From contig JAJUIU010000001.1 of the NCBI GenBank assembly GCA_029267445.1, positions 81,075 through 145,074 on the forward strand: DNA of 64,000 bases, in the 5' to 3' direction. How positions within the stretch are numbered: the stretch's first letter is position 1; every line of letters begins with the position of its first letter. Shown here piece by piece: positions 28,043-35,522 of the stretch. Origin of the DNA: Rhodospirillaceae bacterium (GTDB lineage Bacteria > Pseudomonadota > Alphaproteobacteria > Azospirillales > Azospirillaceae). Made by a program: the position numbers and the translations under genes. The notes under the pieces were generated by a model that made no database searches, was not told where the DNA came from, and saw only the letters and a program-made list of their open reading frames with translations.

Positions 28043-28543
28043 ATGACCATGCTTTCCAAGCCCGACGGCGCCCGCAAGAGCTCCTGGATCCCCTGGATCT
28101 TCGTCGGCTGCATGATCGTCGTCGTCGTGGTGAACGCGATCATGGTGACGCTGGCGGTGCGGTCCTGGTCCGGGCTCGTCGTCTCCAAGCCGTACGAGCG
28201 GGGTGTGGCCTACAACCGCGTGCTGGAGGCCCAGCACCGGCAGGACGCGCTGGGCTGGCGGTTCCAGGCCGCGTACGAGGTGACCGGCGACGACTTCGAC
28301 GGTCGCGTCGTGCTTCTGGCCAGCGACAAGGCAGGCCTGCCGATGGACGGACTGCGTCTGGAGGCCAAGCTGGTGCGCCCGGTGGAACGCCTCGATCCGA
28401 TCCCGCTCGTCTTCGATCCGGCTGGCGGGGGCCGCTATGTCGCCCGCGCATCCGTGCCCAAGCCCGGCCAGTGGGAACTCAAGGCCCTGATCGCGTCCGG
28501 CGATGACACCTACACGCTGGCGGAAAGGCTGTTCGTGAAATGA
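28043..28543 (+). CDS. ccoH: FixH/CcoH assembly protein
   Basis: About 166 residues: one N-terminal helix (IPWIFVGCMIVVVVVNAIMV) and a periplasmic FixH domain (GVAYNRVLEAQHRQDALGW). CcoH helps assemble or stabilise cbb3 oxidase. ATG 28043 is preferred with GGAAG nearby; GTG 28034, overlapping the ccoG stop, is an alternative. It overlaps ccoI by four bases (ATGA). Confidence 0.94.
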   Translation: MTMLSKPDGARKSSWIPWIFVGCMIVVVVVNAIMVTLAVRSWSGLVVSKPYERGVAYNRVLEAQHRQDALGWRFQAAYEVTGDDFDGRVVLLASDKAGLPMDGLRLEAKLVRPVERLDPIPLVFDPAGGGRYVARASVPKPGQWELKALIASGDDTYTLAERLFVK

Positions 28544-30933
28544 GCCTCGCGGTCCACGATGGATCACGTTCGGGTGCCGAAGCACCGCAGGCCTGCGTCC
28601 ATTGCGGCCAACCAGTCCGTATGGGCGACCGGTTCTGCTGCCCTGGCTGCGCCGGCGCTTACGCCTTGATTCACGAGCTTGGCCTGGACGCCTACTACAC
28701 ACGCAGGGACGCGCTGGCGGGACCCGCCGCCCAGGCGGCTGAAGACCCGGCGCTGGCGCTCGCCGAGCGGATCCAGGACGAGCCGGACGGGACGCACTGC
28801 CTGCGGCTGCGCGTCGACGGGCTGACCTGCGGGGCCTGTGTGTGGCTGATCGAGACGGCGCTGGCGCGGCAGCCCGGCGTGGAGTCCGCCCGGGTGAACC
28901 TCACCACCCGGCGTCTGACGATCCGCTGGCGCGGGGCGCGCGAACTCGCGGAGGGCCTCGCCGCGACGGTGCGGCGTCTGGGATATCGCCTGGCCCCGTT
29001 CGACGCGGTGGACCTGGACGACCCGCAGGCGAAGCACGAGCGGGACCTGCTACGGGCGATGGCCGTGGCCGGCTTCTCCGCCATGAACATCATGCTGCTG
29101 TCCGTCTCCGTCTGGTCCGGCCATGCAGGCAGCATGGGGGAGGCGACGCGCACCCTGATGCATTGGCTGTCGGCGCTGATAGCGCTGCCGACGGTGCTCT
29201 ATGCCGGCCGGCCGTTCTTCCGTTCGGCCATCGCGGCGCTGCGGGCCGGGCGCTCCAACATGGATGTCCCGATCTCCGTCGGCGTGACGCTGACCAGCGC
29301 CATCAGCCTGTGGGAGACGATCAACCACGGGCACCACGCATATTTCGACGGCGCCGTGATGCTGCTGTTCTTCCTGCTGGTCGGGCGTTATCTCGACAGC
29401 CGGGCGCGCGGCCGTGCGAGATCGGCGGCGGAGCACCTGCTGGCGCTTGGCCGTCAGCCCGTGACCGTCCTCAAGGACGACGGGACGGCCACGCTTCTGG
29501 CGCCCGCCAGCGTACCGCAGGGGGCCACCGTGCTGGTCGCCGCCGGGGAGCGGGTCGGCATCGACGGAACCGTCGCTGCCGGAATCTCCGATATCGACAC
29601 CTCCATCGTCACCGGGGAAACGGACCCCCGGCCGGTCGAGCCCGGTGCGCGTGTTTTCGCCGGCATGCTGAACCTGACCGCACCGCTGCGCCTGACGGTG
29701 ACGGCAAGCGGGGAGGGCACGTTGCTGGCCGAGATCGTGCGGCTGATGGAGGCGGCGGAGCAGGGGCGCGCCCGCTTCGTCGCCATCGCCGACCGGATCG
29801 CCCGCATGTACACGCCGGTGGTCCATACGGTCGCCATCGCCACCTTCCTGGCCTGGACCCTGGCGTTCGGCCTCGCCTGGCAGCCGGCGCTGCTGATCGC
29901 GGTGGCGGTGCTGATCATCACCTGCCCCTGCGCCCTGGCCCTTGCCGTCCCGGCGGTCCAGGTGGTGGCGAGCGACCGGCTGATGCGGGCCGGCATCCTG
30001 CTGAAATCCGCCACGGCGCTGGAGCGTCTGGCCAAGGTGGACACGATCGTCTTCGACAAGACCGGGACGCTGACGCTGGGACGGCCCGACTTGCTGCCCG
30101 ATCCCGCGCGACGTGACGCGGATCTGGAGTTCGCGGCCACCCTGGCGCGGGCCAGCAAGCATCCGCTCAGCCGGGCGCTGGCGCGGGCCGCAGGGCCGGG
30201 CCCCGTGGCGGACGGCGTGCGCGAGGTGCCGGGCGCCGGGATGGAACTGGATGTCGATGGCGGGACGGTGCGGCTTGGGAGCCGCCGTTTCGTCGGCCTG
30301 CGCGAGGAACCGCAGCCGCTGGGCACCGGGCCGGAGCTGTGGCTGGCGCGACCCGGCCGGATGCCGATCCGCTTCGCCTTCGCCGACCGCGCCCGCGCCG
30401 ACGCGGCGAAGACCGTCGCGGCCTTGCTCAAGGCCGGTTACGCGGTGGAACTCCTGTCCGGCGACCGCACTGCGACCGTGGCGGCGCTGGCGGCGGAGGT
30501 CGGCATCGCCGAATGGCGCGCGGCGGTCGATCCGGCCGGGAAGTGCGCCCGCCTTGCGGAACTGCGGGCGGCGGGCCGCCATGTCCTGATGGTGGGCGAC
30601 GGGCTGAACGACGCCGCCGCGCTGGCCGCGGCCGACGTGTCTGCGTCGCCGGCCAGCGCCGTGGACATCGCGCAGACGGCCGCCGACACCGTGTTCCAGG
30701 GGGACCGGCTGGGGCCCGTCGCGGACCTGCTGGACACCGCGCGGAAGGCCGACCGGCTGGTGCGGGAGAACCTCGGCTTCACCCTCGTCTACAACCTGTT
30801 CGCCGTGCCGATCGCCATGGTGGGTCTCGCGACACCGCTGGTGGCGGCGGTCGCGATGTCCTCCTCCTCCCTGATCGTCATCGGCAACGCCCTGCGCCTC
30901 TCGGGCGCGCGGGGCGGGAGGGCCAAGCCATGA
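28540..30933 (+). CDS. ccoI: copper-translocating P-type ATPase CcoI
   Basis: A 797-residue P1B ATPase. The N-terminus has the CcoI/FixI cysteine motif (CVHCGQPV and FCCPGCAGAY), then a heavy-metal domain with GLTCGACVWLIE. Transport and phosphorylation motifs are TCPCALALAVPAV, FDKTGTLTLG and GDGLNDAAALA. It exports copper needed for cbb3 oxidase maturation. Start and stop both overlap neighbours by four bases (ATGA), so ccoH, ccoI and ccoS are translationally coupled. Confidence 0.97.
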   Translation: MSLAVHDGSRSGAEAPQACVHCGQPVRMGDRFCCPGCAGAYALIHELGLDAYYTRRDALAGPAAQAAEDPALALAERIQDEPDGTHCLRLRVDGLTCGACVWLIETALARQPGVESARVNLTTRRLTIRWRGARELAEGLAATVRRLGYRLAPFDAVDLDDPQAKHERDLLRAMAVAGFSAMNIMLLSVSVWSGHAGSMGEATRTLMHWLSALIALPTVLYAGRPFFRSAIAALRAGRSNMDVPISVGVTLTSAISLWETINHGHHAYFDGAVMLLFFLLVGRYLDSRARGRARSAAEHLLALGRQPVTVLKDDGTATLLAPASVPQGATVLVAAGERVGIDGTVAAGISDIDTSIVTGETDPRPVEPGARVFAGMLNLTAPLRLTVTASGEGTLLAEIVRLMEAAEQGRARFVAIADRIARMYTPVVHTVAIATFLAWTLAFGLAWQPALLIAVAVLIITCPCALALAVPAVQVVASDRLMRAGILLKSATALERLAKVDTIVFDKTGTLTLGRPDLLPDPARRDADLEFAATLARASKHPLSRALARAAGPGPVADGVREVPGAGMELDVDGGTVRLGSRRFVGLREEPQPLGTGPELWLARPGRMPIRFAFADRARADAAKTVAALLKAGYAVELLSGDRTATVAALAAEVGIAEWRAAVDPAGKCARLAELRAAGRHVLMVGDGLNDAAALAAADVSASPASAVDIAQTAADTVFQGDRLGPVADLLDTARKADRLVRENLGFTLVYNLFAVPIAMVGLATPLVAAVAMSSSSLIVIGNALRLSGARGGRAKP

Positions 30934-31103
30934 ACATCCTCCTGCTGCTCATCCCCGCCGCGCTCTTCCTCGGCCTGCTCGGGCTCGTCGCCTTCCTCTG
31001 GTCGGTGCGGTCGGGGCAGTTCGAGGACCTGGACGGGGCGGCCACCCGCATCCTTTACGACGACGACACACCTCTGCCACCATCCCAGGGCCGGCCCGAT
31101 TGA
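30930..31103 (+). CDS. ccoS: cbb3 oxidase maturation protein CcoS
   Basis: A 57-residue protein with one helix (LLLIPAALFLGLLGLVAFLW) followed by the family motif SVRSGQFEDLDGAATRILYD. CcoS is needed for cofactor insertion into CcoN. The ATG overlaps the ccoI stop by four bases. Confidence 0.95.
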   Translation: MNILLLLIPAALFLGLLGLVAFLWSVRSGQFEDLDGAATRILYDDDTPLPPSQGRPD

Positions 31104-31142
31104 GCCGCCCGCTCGCCACGGATACCCATCGGGAGACAAACC

Positions 31143-31349
31143 ATGCGCGCACCGCTTCTCGGCCTGTTCGGAGCCGTCGTCGCCGTCCTCGGCCTGTTCC
31201 TGGCCGCCGGGACGGCCGAGGCGCCGATGTTCCTCGTCGGCATGATCTTCTTCATTTTCGGCGTCGCCCTGAACTTCTGGCTGATCGCGCGGGCGACGGC
31301 GAAGCCGTCCCCCACGGACGCCGCGCCGACCGCCCATCCGGCGGAGTGA
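31143..31349 (+). CDS. small two-helix membrane protein
   Basis: A 68-residue protein with two hydrophobic helices (LLGLFGAVVAVLGLFLAAG and MFLVGMIFFIFGVALNFWLI) and a short soluble tail. GGGAG lies upstream of the ATG, and it follows ccoS by 39 bp on the same strand. It is not one of the named cco genes; a link to oxidase assembly is possible from position only. Confidence 0.6.
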   Translation: MRAPLLGLFGAVVAVLGLFLAAGTAEAPMFLVGMIFFIFGVALNFWLIARATAKPSPTDAAPTAHPAE

Positions 31350-31488
31350 CGAAAGCCGTCAAGCGCGCATTCGCGCCGGCCGGGGCACAAGCCCCGGTCG
31401 CGCCGCGACTCGGCAGATTCCCTAGGGATTGCGCCCCCCGCCGCGCTTAGGGGGAGGTGGGTGCGCACTGGGATTAGTTTCCGTTCAT

Positions 31489-31503
31489 GTTCCTGTTCCG
31501 TTC
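31489..31503 (+). promoter_or_regulatory. SOS box (LexA) with adjoining promoter
   Basis: GTTCCTGTTCCGTTC matches the alphaproteobacterial LexA consensus GTTC-N7-GTTC exactly. It directly abuts a TTGAAC -35 (31504-31509), with TATGCT as -10 (31528-31533, spacing 18). The annealing-protein gene begins at 31581. The placement is that of a repressor site over the promoter and predicts induction by DNA damage. Confidence 0.75.
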
Positions 31504-31580
31504 TTGAACGGACCGGCTGATCGTCCATATGCTCGCTCCGAGTCGCGGGACCGTTGAACCCGCGCCGATGGAGGCAGAGC

Positions 31581-32357
31581 GTGACGACCAAGACGAAGCT
31601 CTCCCAGGCGGTCCAGCCGGCCGCGACGGAGGCAACCGCGGACGGGGCCCCGCGCAAGACGGGCTCCGCCGCAAATCTCGCCCTGTGGAACGCGCTGAAG
31701 CGCACCGATCCCAAGGCGACCAAGCCGTTCCAGCGGTCCGGCGGCTTCCGCGGGACCCAGATCGACCCGACCTGGCGCCTGCAGATGATGACCGAGGCCT
31801 TCGGGCCGGTCGGGCAGGGCTGGGGCTATGAGCAGGCGGAGTGGACCGTCGTCGAACGGATGGTCTTCGTCTGCGTGAAGGTCTGGTACCGCGACCCGAT
31901 CACTGGCGAGGTGGCCTGGACCGGCCCGCAGTGGGGCGGCACCGAACTGGTGCGCCGCCGGCGCGACGGGTCCGAGGAGCCGAACGACGAGGCGTTCAAG
32001 ATGTCGATCACGGACGCGGTCGGCAAATGCCTCGTCCAGATCGGCCTCGCCGCCGACGTCCATATGGGCCAGTTCGACGACAGCAAGTACCGGGAGGAGT
32101 CCGAGGCCTATTTCACGGCCAAGGCGAACCCCGACACCCAGCCCGCCGCCGTCGAGGCGTTCGAGAAGGACGTGAGGACGCGGCTGGAGGCGGTGGCCGA
32201 CCTCGAGGCGCTGGACACGCTGTGGCGCTCCGGCGTCAGCAGCCGGGTGCGCGAGATCGGCATCGTCGACAAGGCGGCGCAGAGCCGGATCACCAGCTAC
32301 TTCGCCCAGAAGAAGGCGGCGCTCCTGCAGGAGGCCAAGACCCGGGCGGCGGCCTGA
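31581..32357 (+). CDS. Rad52-superfamily single-strand annealing protein (Sak3-like)
   Basis: A 258-residue protein starting at GTG 31581, six bases after GGAGG. The central region fits the Rad52-like phage annealing proteins: PTWRLQMMTEAFGPVGQGWG with the paired strand GYEQAEWTVVERMVFVCVKV, WTGPQWGGTELV, and the hallmark FKMSITDAVGKCLVQIGLAA followed by DVHMGQFDDSKY. Such proteins pair complementary single strands during phage or recombination repair. No large phage gene block surrounds it. The SOS box upstream and the YqaJ exonuclease at 33541-34419 suggest a two-part recombination system. Confidence 0.78.
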   Translation: MTTKTKLSQAVQPAATEATADGAPRKTGSAANLALWNALKRTDPKATKPFQRSGGFRGTQIDPTWRLQMMTEAFGPVGQGWGYEQAEWTVVERMVFVCVKVWYRDPITGEVAWTGPQWGGTELVRRRRDGSEEPNDEAFKMSITDAVGKCLVQIGLAADVHMGQFDDSKYREESEAYFTAKANPDTQPAAVEAFEKDVRTRLEAVADLEALDTLWRSGVSSRVREIGIVDKAAQSRITSYFAQKKAALLQEAKTRAAA

Positions 32358-32410
32358 CCGCCCGGGCACCACGACCGCAACCAGACGCCGACGCGTCGAG
32401 CGGGGGTGCC

Positions 32411-32716
32411 ATGATCGAGGACATGCAGCCATCGCCGAGCGGCCTTTTCCGGCCGTCGGCCTTCGAACGGGATGTGACGGAGCGGGCGGCACGGCGACCG
32501 CCCTGGTGGTCGGACCGATGCCAACGCCACAGGCGCTACGCCGAGTGGGTGCAGGCGGAGGCGGAGGGACTGGCGGCCCAGCTCGACCGGCTGGACCGCC
32601 CAGACCTTCCGGGACCCGCCGGCATGCACCTGCGCGTCCTGTCGCGCCTTCTGGCGGCCGATGCCGGTTGGGCGGCCGCCATCCTGAGAGCCGAACACGA
32701 TCGCCGGGCGGCCTGA
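32411..32716 (+). CDS. hypothetical protein of the recombination module
   Basis: A 101-residue basic, helical protein (FERDVTERAARRPPWWSDRC, then RYAEWVQAEAEGLAAQLDRL) with a Trp-rich turn. No recognised family. It begins 54 bp after the annealing protein and is followed 20 bp later by another small gene, so it is probably in the same transcript. A DNA-binding or accessory role is possible but unsupported. Confidence 0.6.
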   Translation: MIEDMQPSPSGLFRPSAFERDVTERAARRPPWWSDRCQRHRRYAEWVQAEAEGLAAQLDRLDRPDLPGPAGMHLRVLSRLLAADAGWAAAILRAEHDRRAA

Positions 32717-32736
32717 GCCGCCGGGGGGAGAGAACC

Positions 32737-33045
32737 ATGACATTGGACCAGGTGCGGCGCCGCATTCGCGCCGAACACGCCCGCATGGGCTTCGAGGGGA
32801 GGCTCGCCCTCACCCTGGAGGACAGCGCCGGGCGGGATGGGGCCTACATCACGCACTGGGTGCGGCCGGACGGTGCGGCGTTCGAGGAGTGTGTCGCCGT
32901 CGGGCATGGCACGGTGTCCGCATGCCTGGACGGCCTGCGCCGCTATGCCGACGCCTACCGCCGCAGGCCGACGGTCGAGGAGGTGGGGCGGACGCTCGGC
33001 CTGCCGCCGTCGGTGCCCGCCCACTTCCGCGTGGCGGCGGAGTGA
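32737..33045 (+). CDS. hypothetical protein of the recombination module
   Basis: A 102-residue protein starting after a GGGGGGAGAG Shine-Dalgarno. It has a helical start (LDQVRRRIRAEHARMGFEGR), a beta-rich centre (LALTLEDSAGRDGAYITHWV) and a helical end. No recognised family. Its stop is 5 bp before the next ATG (33051) and overlaps an alternative GTG start there, pointing to coupling with the RecD2-like fragment. Confidence 0.6.
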   Translation: MTLDQVRRRIRAEHARMGFEGRLALTLEDSAGRDGAYITHWVRPDGAAFEECVAVGHGTVSACLDGLRRYADAYRRRPTVEEVGRTLGLPPSVPAHFRVAAE

Positions 33046-33050
33046 CGGCG

Positions 33051-33608
33051 ATGGACGCGCTCGCCCTCACGCCCGCCCCGACGGACGGTCTCGCCGATCA
33101 GGACGACGATCTCTACCGCATCGTCGGCATCGTAGAGCGCGTGACGTTCCATGATCCGGCGACCGGCTACAGCGTGCTGCGCCTGCGGGCGCATGAGCAT
33201 CCGCGCCCCGTCACCCTGGTCGGCACGACGGACACCGTCGTAGCCGGAGCACGGGTGAGGGCGCGCGGCCGCTGGAGCCGCCATCCGCGCTACGGCATGC
33301 AGTTCGTGGCGGAGCGGGCAGAAATCAGCCCGCCGGAGTTCGCCGGCGCGCTGCAGACCTATGTCGGCGGCGGGCTGGCCGACGGGATCGGGCCGGAGCA
33401 CGCCCGGCGCCTGGTCGAGGCGTTCGGCCCGCAGGTGCTCGACGTGGCGGAGCGGGAGCCCTGGCGGCTGCGCGAGGTGCGGGGCGTCGGGCCGAAGCGC
33501 GCGGCGGCCCTTTGCGATGCCGCCTTGCATGGAGCGCCCGTCAGTACTCCGTCGGCTCCCACGGCTTCGCGCGGGCGGCGTGCCGGCGCGGGGGGCTCCC
33601 GAACCTGA
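33051..33608 (+). CDS. RecD2 N-terminal domain protein lacking the helicase
   Basis: A 185-residue protein aligned by eye with the start of RecD2/TraA helicases: an OB-like domain (GIVERVTFHDPATGYSVLRL, RARGRWSRHPRYGMQFVAER), the linker LQTYVGGGLADGIGPEHARR and a helix-hairpin-helix (LREVRGVGPKRAAALCDAAL). Complete RecD2 proteins exceed 700 residues and continue into two RecA-like motor domains, which are absent here. The last ~22 codons lie inside the opposite-strand exonuclease gene and look random. It may be a decayed helicase or a stand-alone DNA-binding factor. Confidence 0.7.
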   Translation: MDALALTPAPTDGLADQDDDLYRIVGIVERVTFHDPATGYSVLRLRAHEHPRPVTLVGTTDTVVAGARVRARGRWSRHPRYGMQFVAERAEISPPEFAGALQTYVGGGLADGIGPEHARRLVEAFGPQVLDVAEREPWRLREVRGVGPKRAAALCDAALHGAPVSTPSAPTASRGRRAGAGGSRT

Positions 33609-34419
33609 CGGTGAGCCGGCCGTCCTTCGAGCGCGACAGGCAGACCGCGTCCCCGTCGCCGTCGGCGGGAACGAAGGCGAGGGCGGCCTCGTCCGGCATC
33701 AGGGTCTTCAGTTCCGTCTCCGCCACGCGATAGGCGGTCCAGGCCATACGGGTGTCGCGCAGCGTGGCGGCGTGGCTGGCGAACGCGTTGTGCCGGCTCA
33801 TGTCCAGCACGACCAGCGTCTCCAGATCCGGTGGCGGGACGGGAAGTGGATCGCCCGGCTCAACATCGTTCTCCACATGCCACCAGAAGGCCGCCGCCGT
33901 CGCCAGCAGCGCCGACTGCCGATCCGGGTCGGCCTCGACGGCGATCCAGGAATAGCTGGACGGCCGCAGGATCGACAGGACCGACTGTCGCAGCCCCGTC
34001 ACCAGCATCTGGTGCTGGACCTGCCAGTAGTACTGCTCCGCCACCTCCGCGTCGGTCTTCGGCGCGCCGCAGAACTTCGCCTCCAGGATGGTGTCGGGCA
34101 GGTCGTCCGGCGACAGCGGCGGGCGGGTCCAGGTCAGGAAGTCCGGATGGCAGATCAGCCAGCAATGGTCCGGATGGGCGTAAGTGCGGTCGGAGGCGGG
34201 GATCGCGGGAAGGCCGGTCCGCCGTTCCCAGAAGCGCGGATGCAGGGCCTCCGTCGCGACACCGATCTGCACGGCCGGAACGAAGTCGAGCGGTTCCGGC
34301 TCGACCCGGCCGGTCTTCTCCAGCCAGAGCGACAACCAGTCGCCGTCCATGATCCGCCGCGCGTCGGAAGAGCCGATCCCGCCCCGCCGCGCGGCCCGCT
34401 GTGCGTCGCTGATCGCCAT
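33541..34419 (-). CDS. YqaJ-like recombinase exonuclease
   Basis: A 292-residue member of the YqaJ/lambda-exonuclease (PD-(D/E)XK) family. The N-terminal motif RRGGIGSSDARRIMDGDW, the catalytic-type ILEAKFCGAPK and the following EQYYWQVQHQMLVTG are typical. Such enzymes resect double-stranded ends for an annealing partner. It is on the opposite strand to the annealing protein and overlaps the RecD2 fragment. AGGA precedes the start at 34419. It shares a divergent promoter region with fliN; no SOS box was seen on its own side. Confidence 0.83.
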   Translation of the reverse strand: MAISDAQRAARRGGIGSSDARRIMDGDWLSLWLEKTGRVEPEPLDFVPAVQIGVATEALHPRFWERRTGLPAIPASDRTYAHPDHCWLICHPDFLTWTRPPLSPDDLPDTILEAKFCGAPKTDAEVAEQYYWQVQHQMLVTGLRQSVLSILRPSSYSWIAVEADPDRQSALLATAAAFWWHVENDVEPGDPLPVPPPDLETLVVLDMSRHNAFASHAATLRDTRMAWTAYRVAETELKTLMPDEAALAFVPADGDGDAVCLSRSKDGRLTVRFGSPPRRHAARAKPWEPTEY

Positions 34420-34582
34420 CGTCCGCCGTGTCCTACCGGGACCGGTCATCTGGCGCTTCGCGGACGGCTGGGAAAGGTGGCCCGGTTCCCTGGGCGGTGC
34501 CGTCCGCAACAAATCCCTATTGGGCCGGCGCGGGCGTGGTAGATTGCGCATCACGCGACGCCAGTCGGGTGGAGGGATGGCG

Positions 34583-34924
34583 ATGGCCGACCAGGACGAT
34601 ATCGACGCCATGTTCAACGAGGGCGGGGAGCCGAAGCCGGAGCCCAAGCCACCGGCCCCCGCGGCACCGCCCGCGCCGGAACCGCCCGAGATCACCGCCG
34701 TCTACGACACGGACGTGGAGATGAGCGTCGTCCTCGGCACCTCCACCATCCGGGTGCGCGACCTGCTGAAGCTGGGCCGCGGCGCCATCGTGGAGCTGGA
34801 CCGCAAGATCGACGACCTGTCCGACATCATCGTGTCCGGCCGCATGGTCGGACGGGGCGAGGTCACCATCGTCGAGGACAAGATCGCCGTCACGTTCCGG
34901 GAATTCTCCCGCATCACCAGCTGA
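34583..34924 (+). CDS. fliN: flagellar motor switch protein FliN
   Basis: A 113-residue protein: a Pro-rich acidic N-terminus and the SpoA/FliN C-terminal domain (VEMSVVLGTSTIRVRDLLKL, IVSGRMVGRGEVTIVEDKIA). FliN forms the flagellar C-ring with FliM and FliG. GGAGGG lies six bases before ATG 34583 (ATG 34577 is too close to it). It stands apart from any other flagellar gene in the window and overlaps the thioesterase start by one base. Confidence 0.92.
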   Translation: MADQDDIDAMFNEGGEPKPEPKPPAPAAPPAPEPPEITAVYDTDVEMSVVLGTSTIRVRDLLKLGRGAIVELDRKIDDLSDIIVSGRMVGRGEVTIVEDKIAVTFREFSRITS

Positions 34925-35337
34925 TGGCGACGGCGGAGTTTCCAGCCGGCTGGTCCCCCTGTCCGCAGGGGCAGGGCTTCTCGAGCCTGTCCGGTCCCTA
35001 TTTCGAGCGGCGCGAGGCGGACGGCTGGATCCGGGCCTTCAAGGTCGAGGCGCGGCACCTGAACCCGGAGGGCGTGGTGCATGGCGGGGTGCTGACGGCC
35101 TTCGCCGATTACGCCTGCTACCGCGCGGTCGGGGACGTGCTGAGCCACGACGTCCGGTTCGCCACCATCACGCTGACCTGCAATTTCCTGGCGGCGGGGA
35201 AGGAGGGCGGGGTGGTCATGGCCCGCGCCGGCATCACACGGCGGACGCGTTCGGTGATCTTCGCCCAGGGAGAGATCTTCGACGAGGACCGGCCCCTGAT
35301 GACCATGAGCGGGGTGTGGAAGCTGCTGGGGGCCTGA
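34924..35337 (+). CDS. PaaI-type hotdog thioesterase
   Basis: A 137-residue hotdog-fold protein with the PaaI motif HLNPEGVVHGGVLTAFADYA and a second strand motif (VRFATITLTCNFLAAGKEGG). The family hydrolyses acyl-CoA thioesters; the chain is unknown. Its ATG shares one base with the fliN stop (TGATG), so translation is coupled to fliN, a linkage with no obvious metabolic sense. Confidence 0.88.
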   Translation: MATAEFPAGWSPCPQGQGFSSLSGPYFERREADGWIRAFKVEARHLNPEGVVHGGVLTAFADYACYRAVGDVLSHDVRFATITLTCNFLAAGKEGGVVMARAGITRRTRSVIFAQGEIFDEDRPLMTMSGVWKLLGA

Positions 35338-35345
35338 AGCGCACG

Positions 35346-35440
35346 AAAAAATGCCGGCTGCGCGAAGCAGCCGGCGAAGATGAAGGGAGCCTCATAAGGA
35401 GGTTGAGTGCAGGACCGTGGCGAAAAGGCAACGGTCAAGC
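35346..35440 (-). ncRNA. candidate small RNA or trailer with anti-SD loop
   Basis: A minus-strand terminator, stem GCCGGCTGC / GCAGCCGGC (35353-35375) with loop GCGAA and six U, lies just past the thioesterase stop. About 95 nt upstream on the minus strand is a promoter-like TTGAAT (35470-35475) with TATATA/TATACA 16-18 bp away. The RNA between would carry CCTC-CTTAT-GAGG, exposing a CCUCCUUA sequence like the 16S anti-Shine-Dalgarno. Alternatively it is simply the 3' end of the Crp/Fnr gene transcript at 35523-36224. Confidence 0.45.
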
Positions 35441-35522
35441 AAGACTGTATATAAACCCTCAGGGCCTCGATTCAAAGCCCTAATCTGTGATCCGGCAGGC
35501 ACACTCTTCCGAAGTAATCCGG

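Noticed and set aside
31350..34582. Prophage boundaries or attachment sites around the recombination module
   Set aside because: No integrase, no tRNA at the edge and no flanking direct repeat could be found by eye; base composition is similar to the neighbours.
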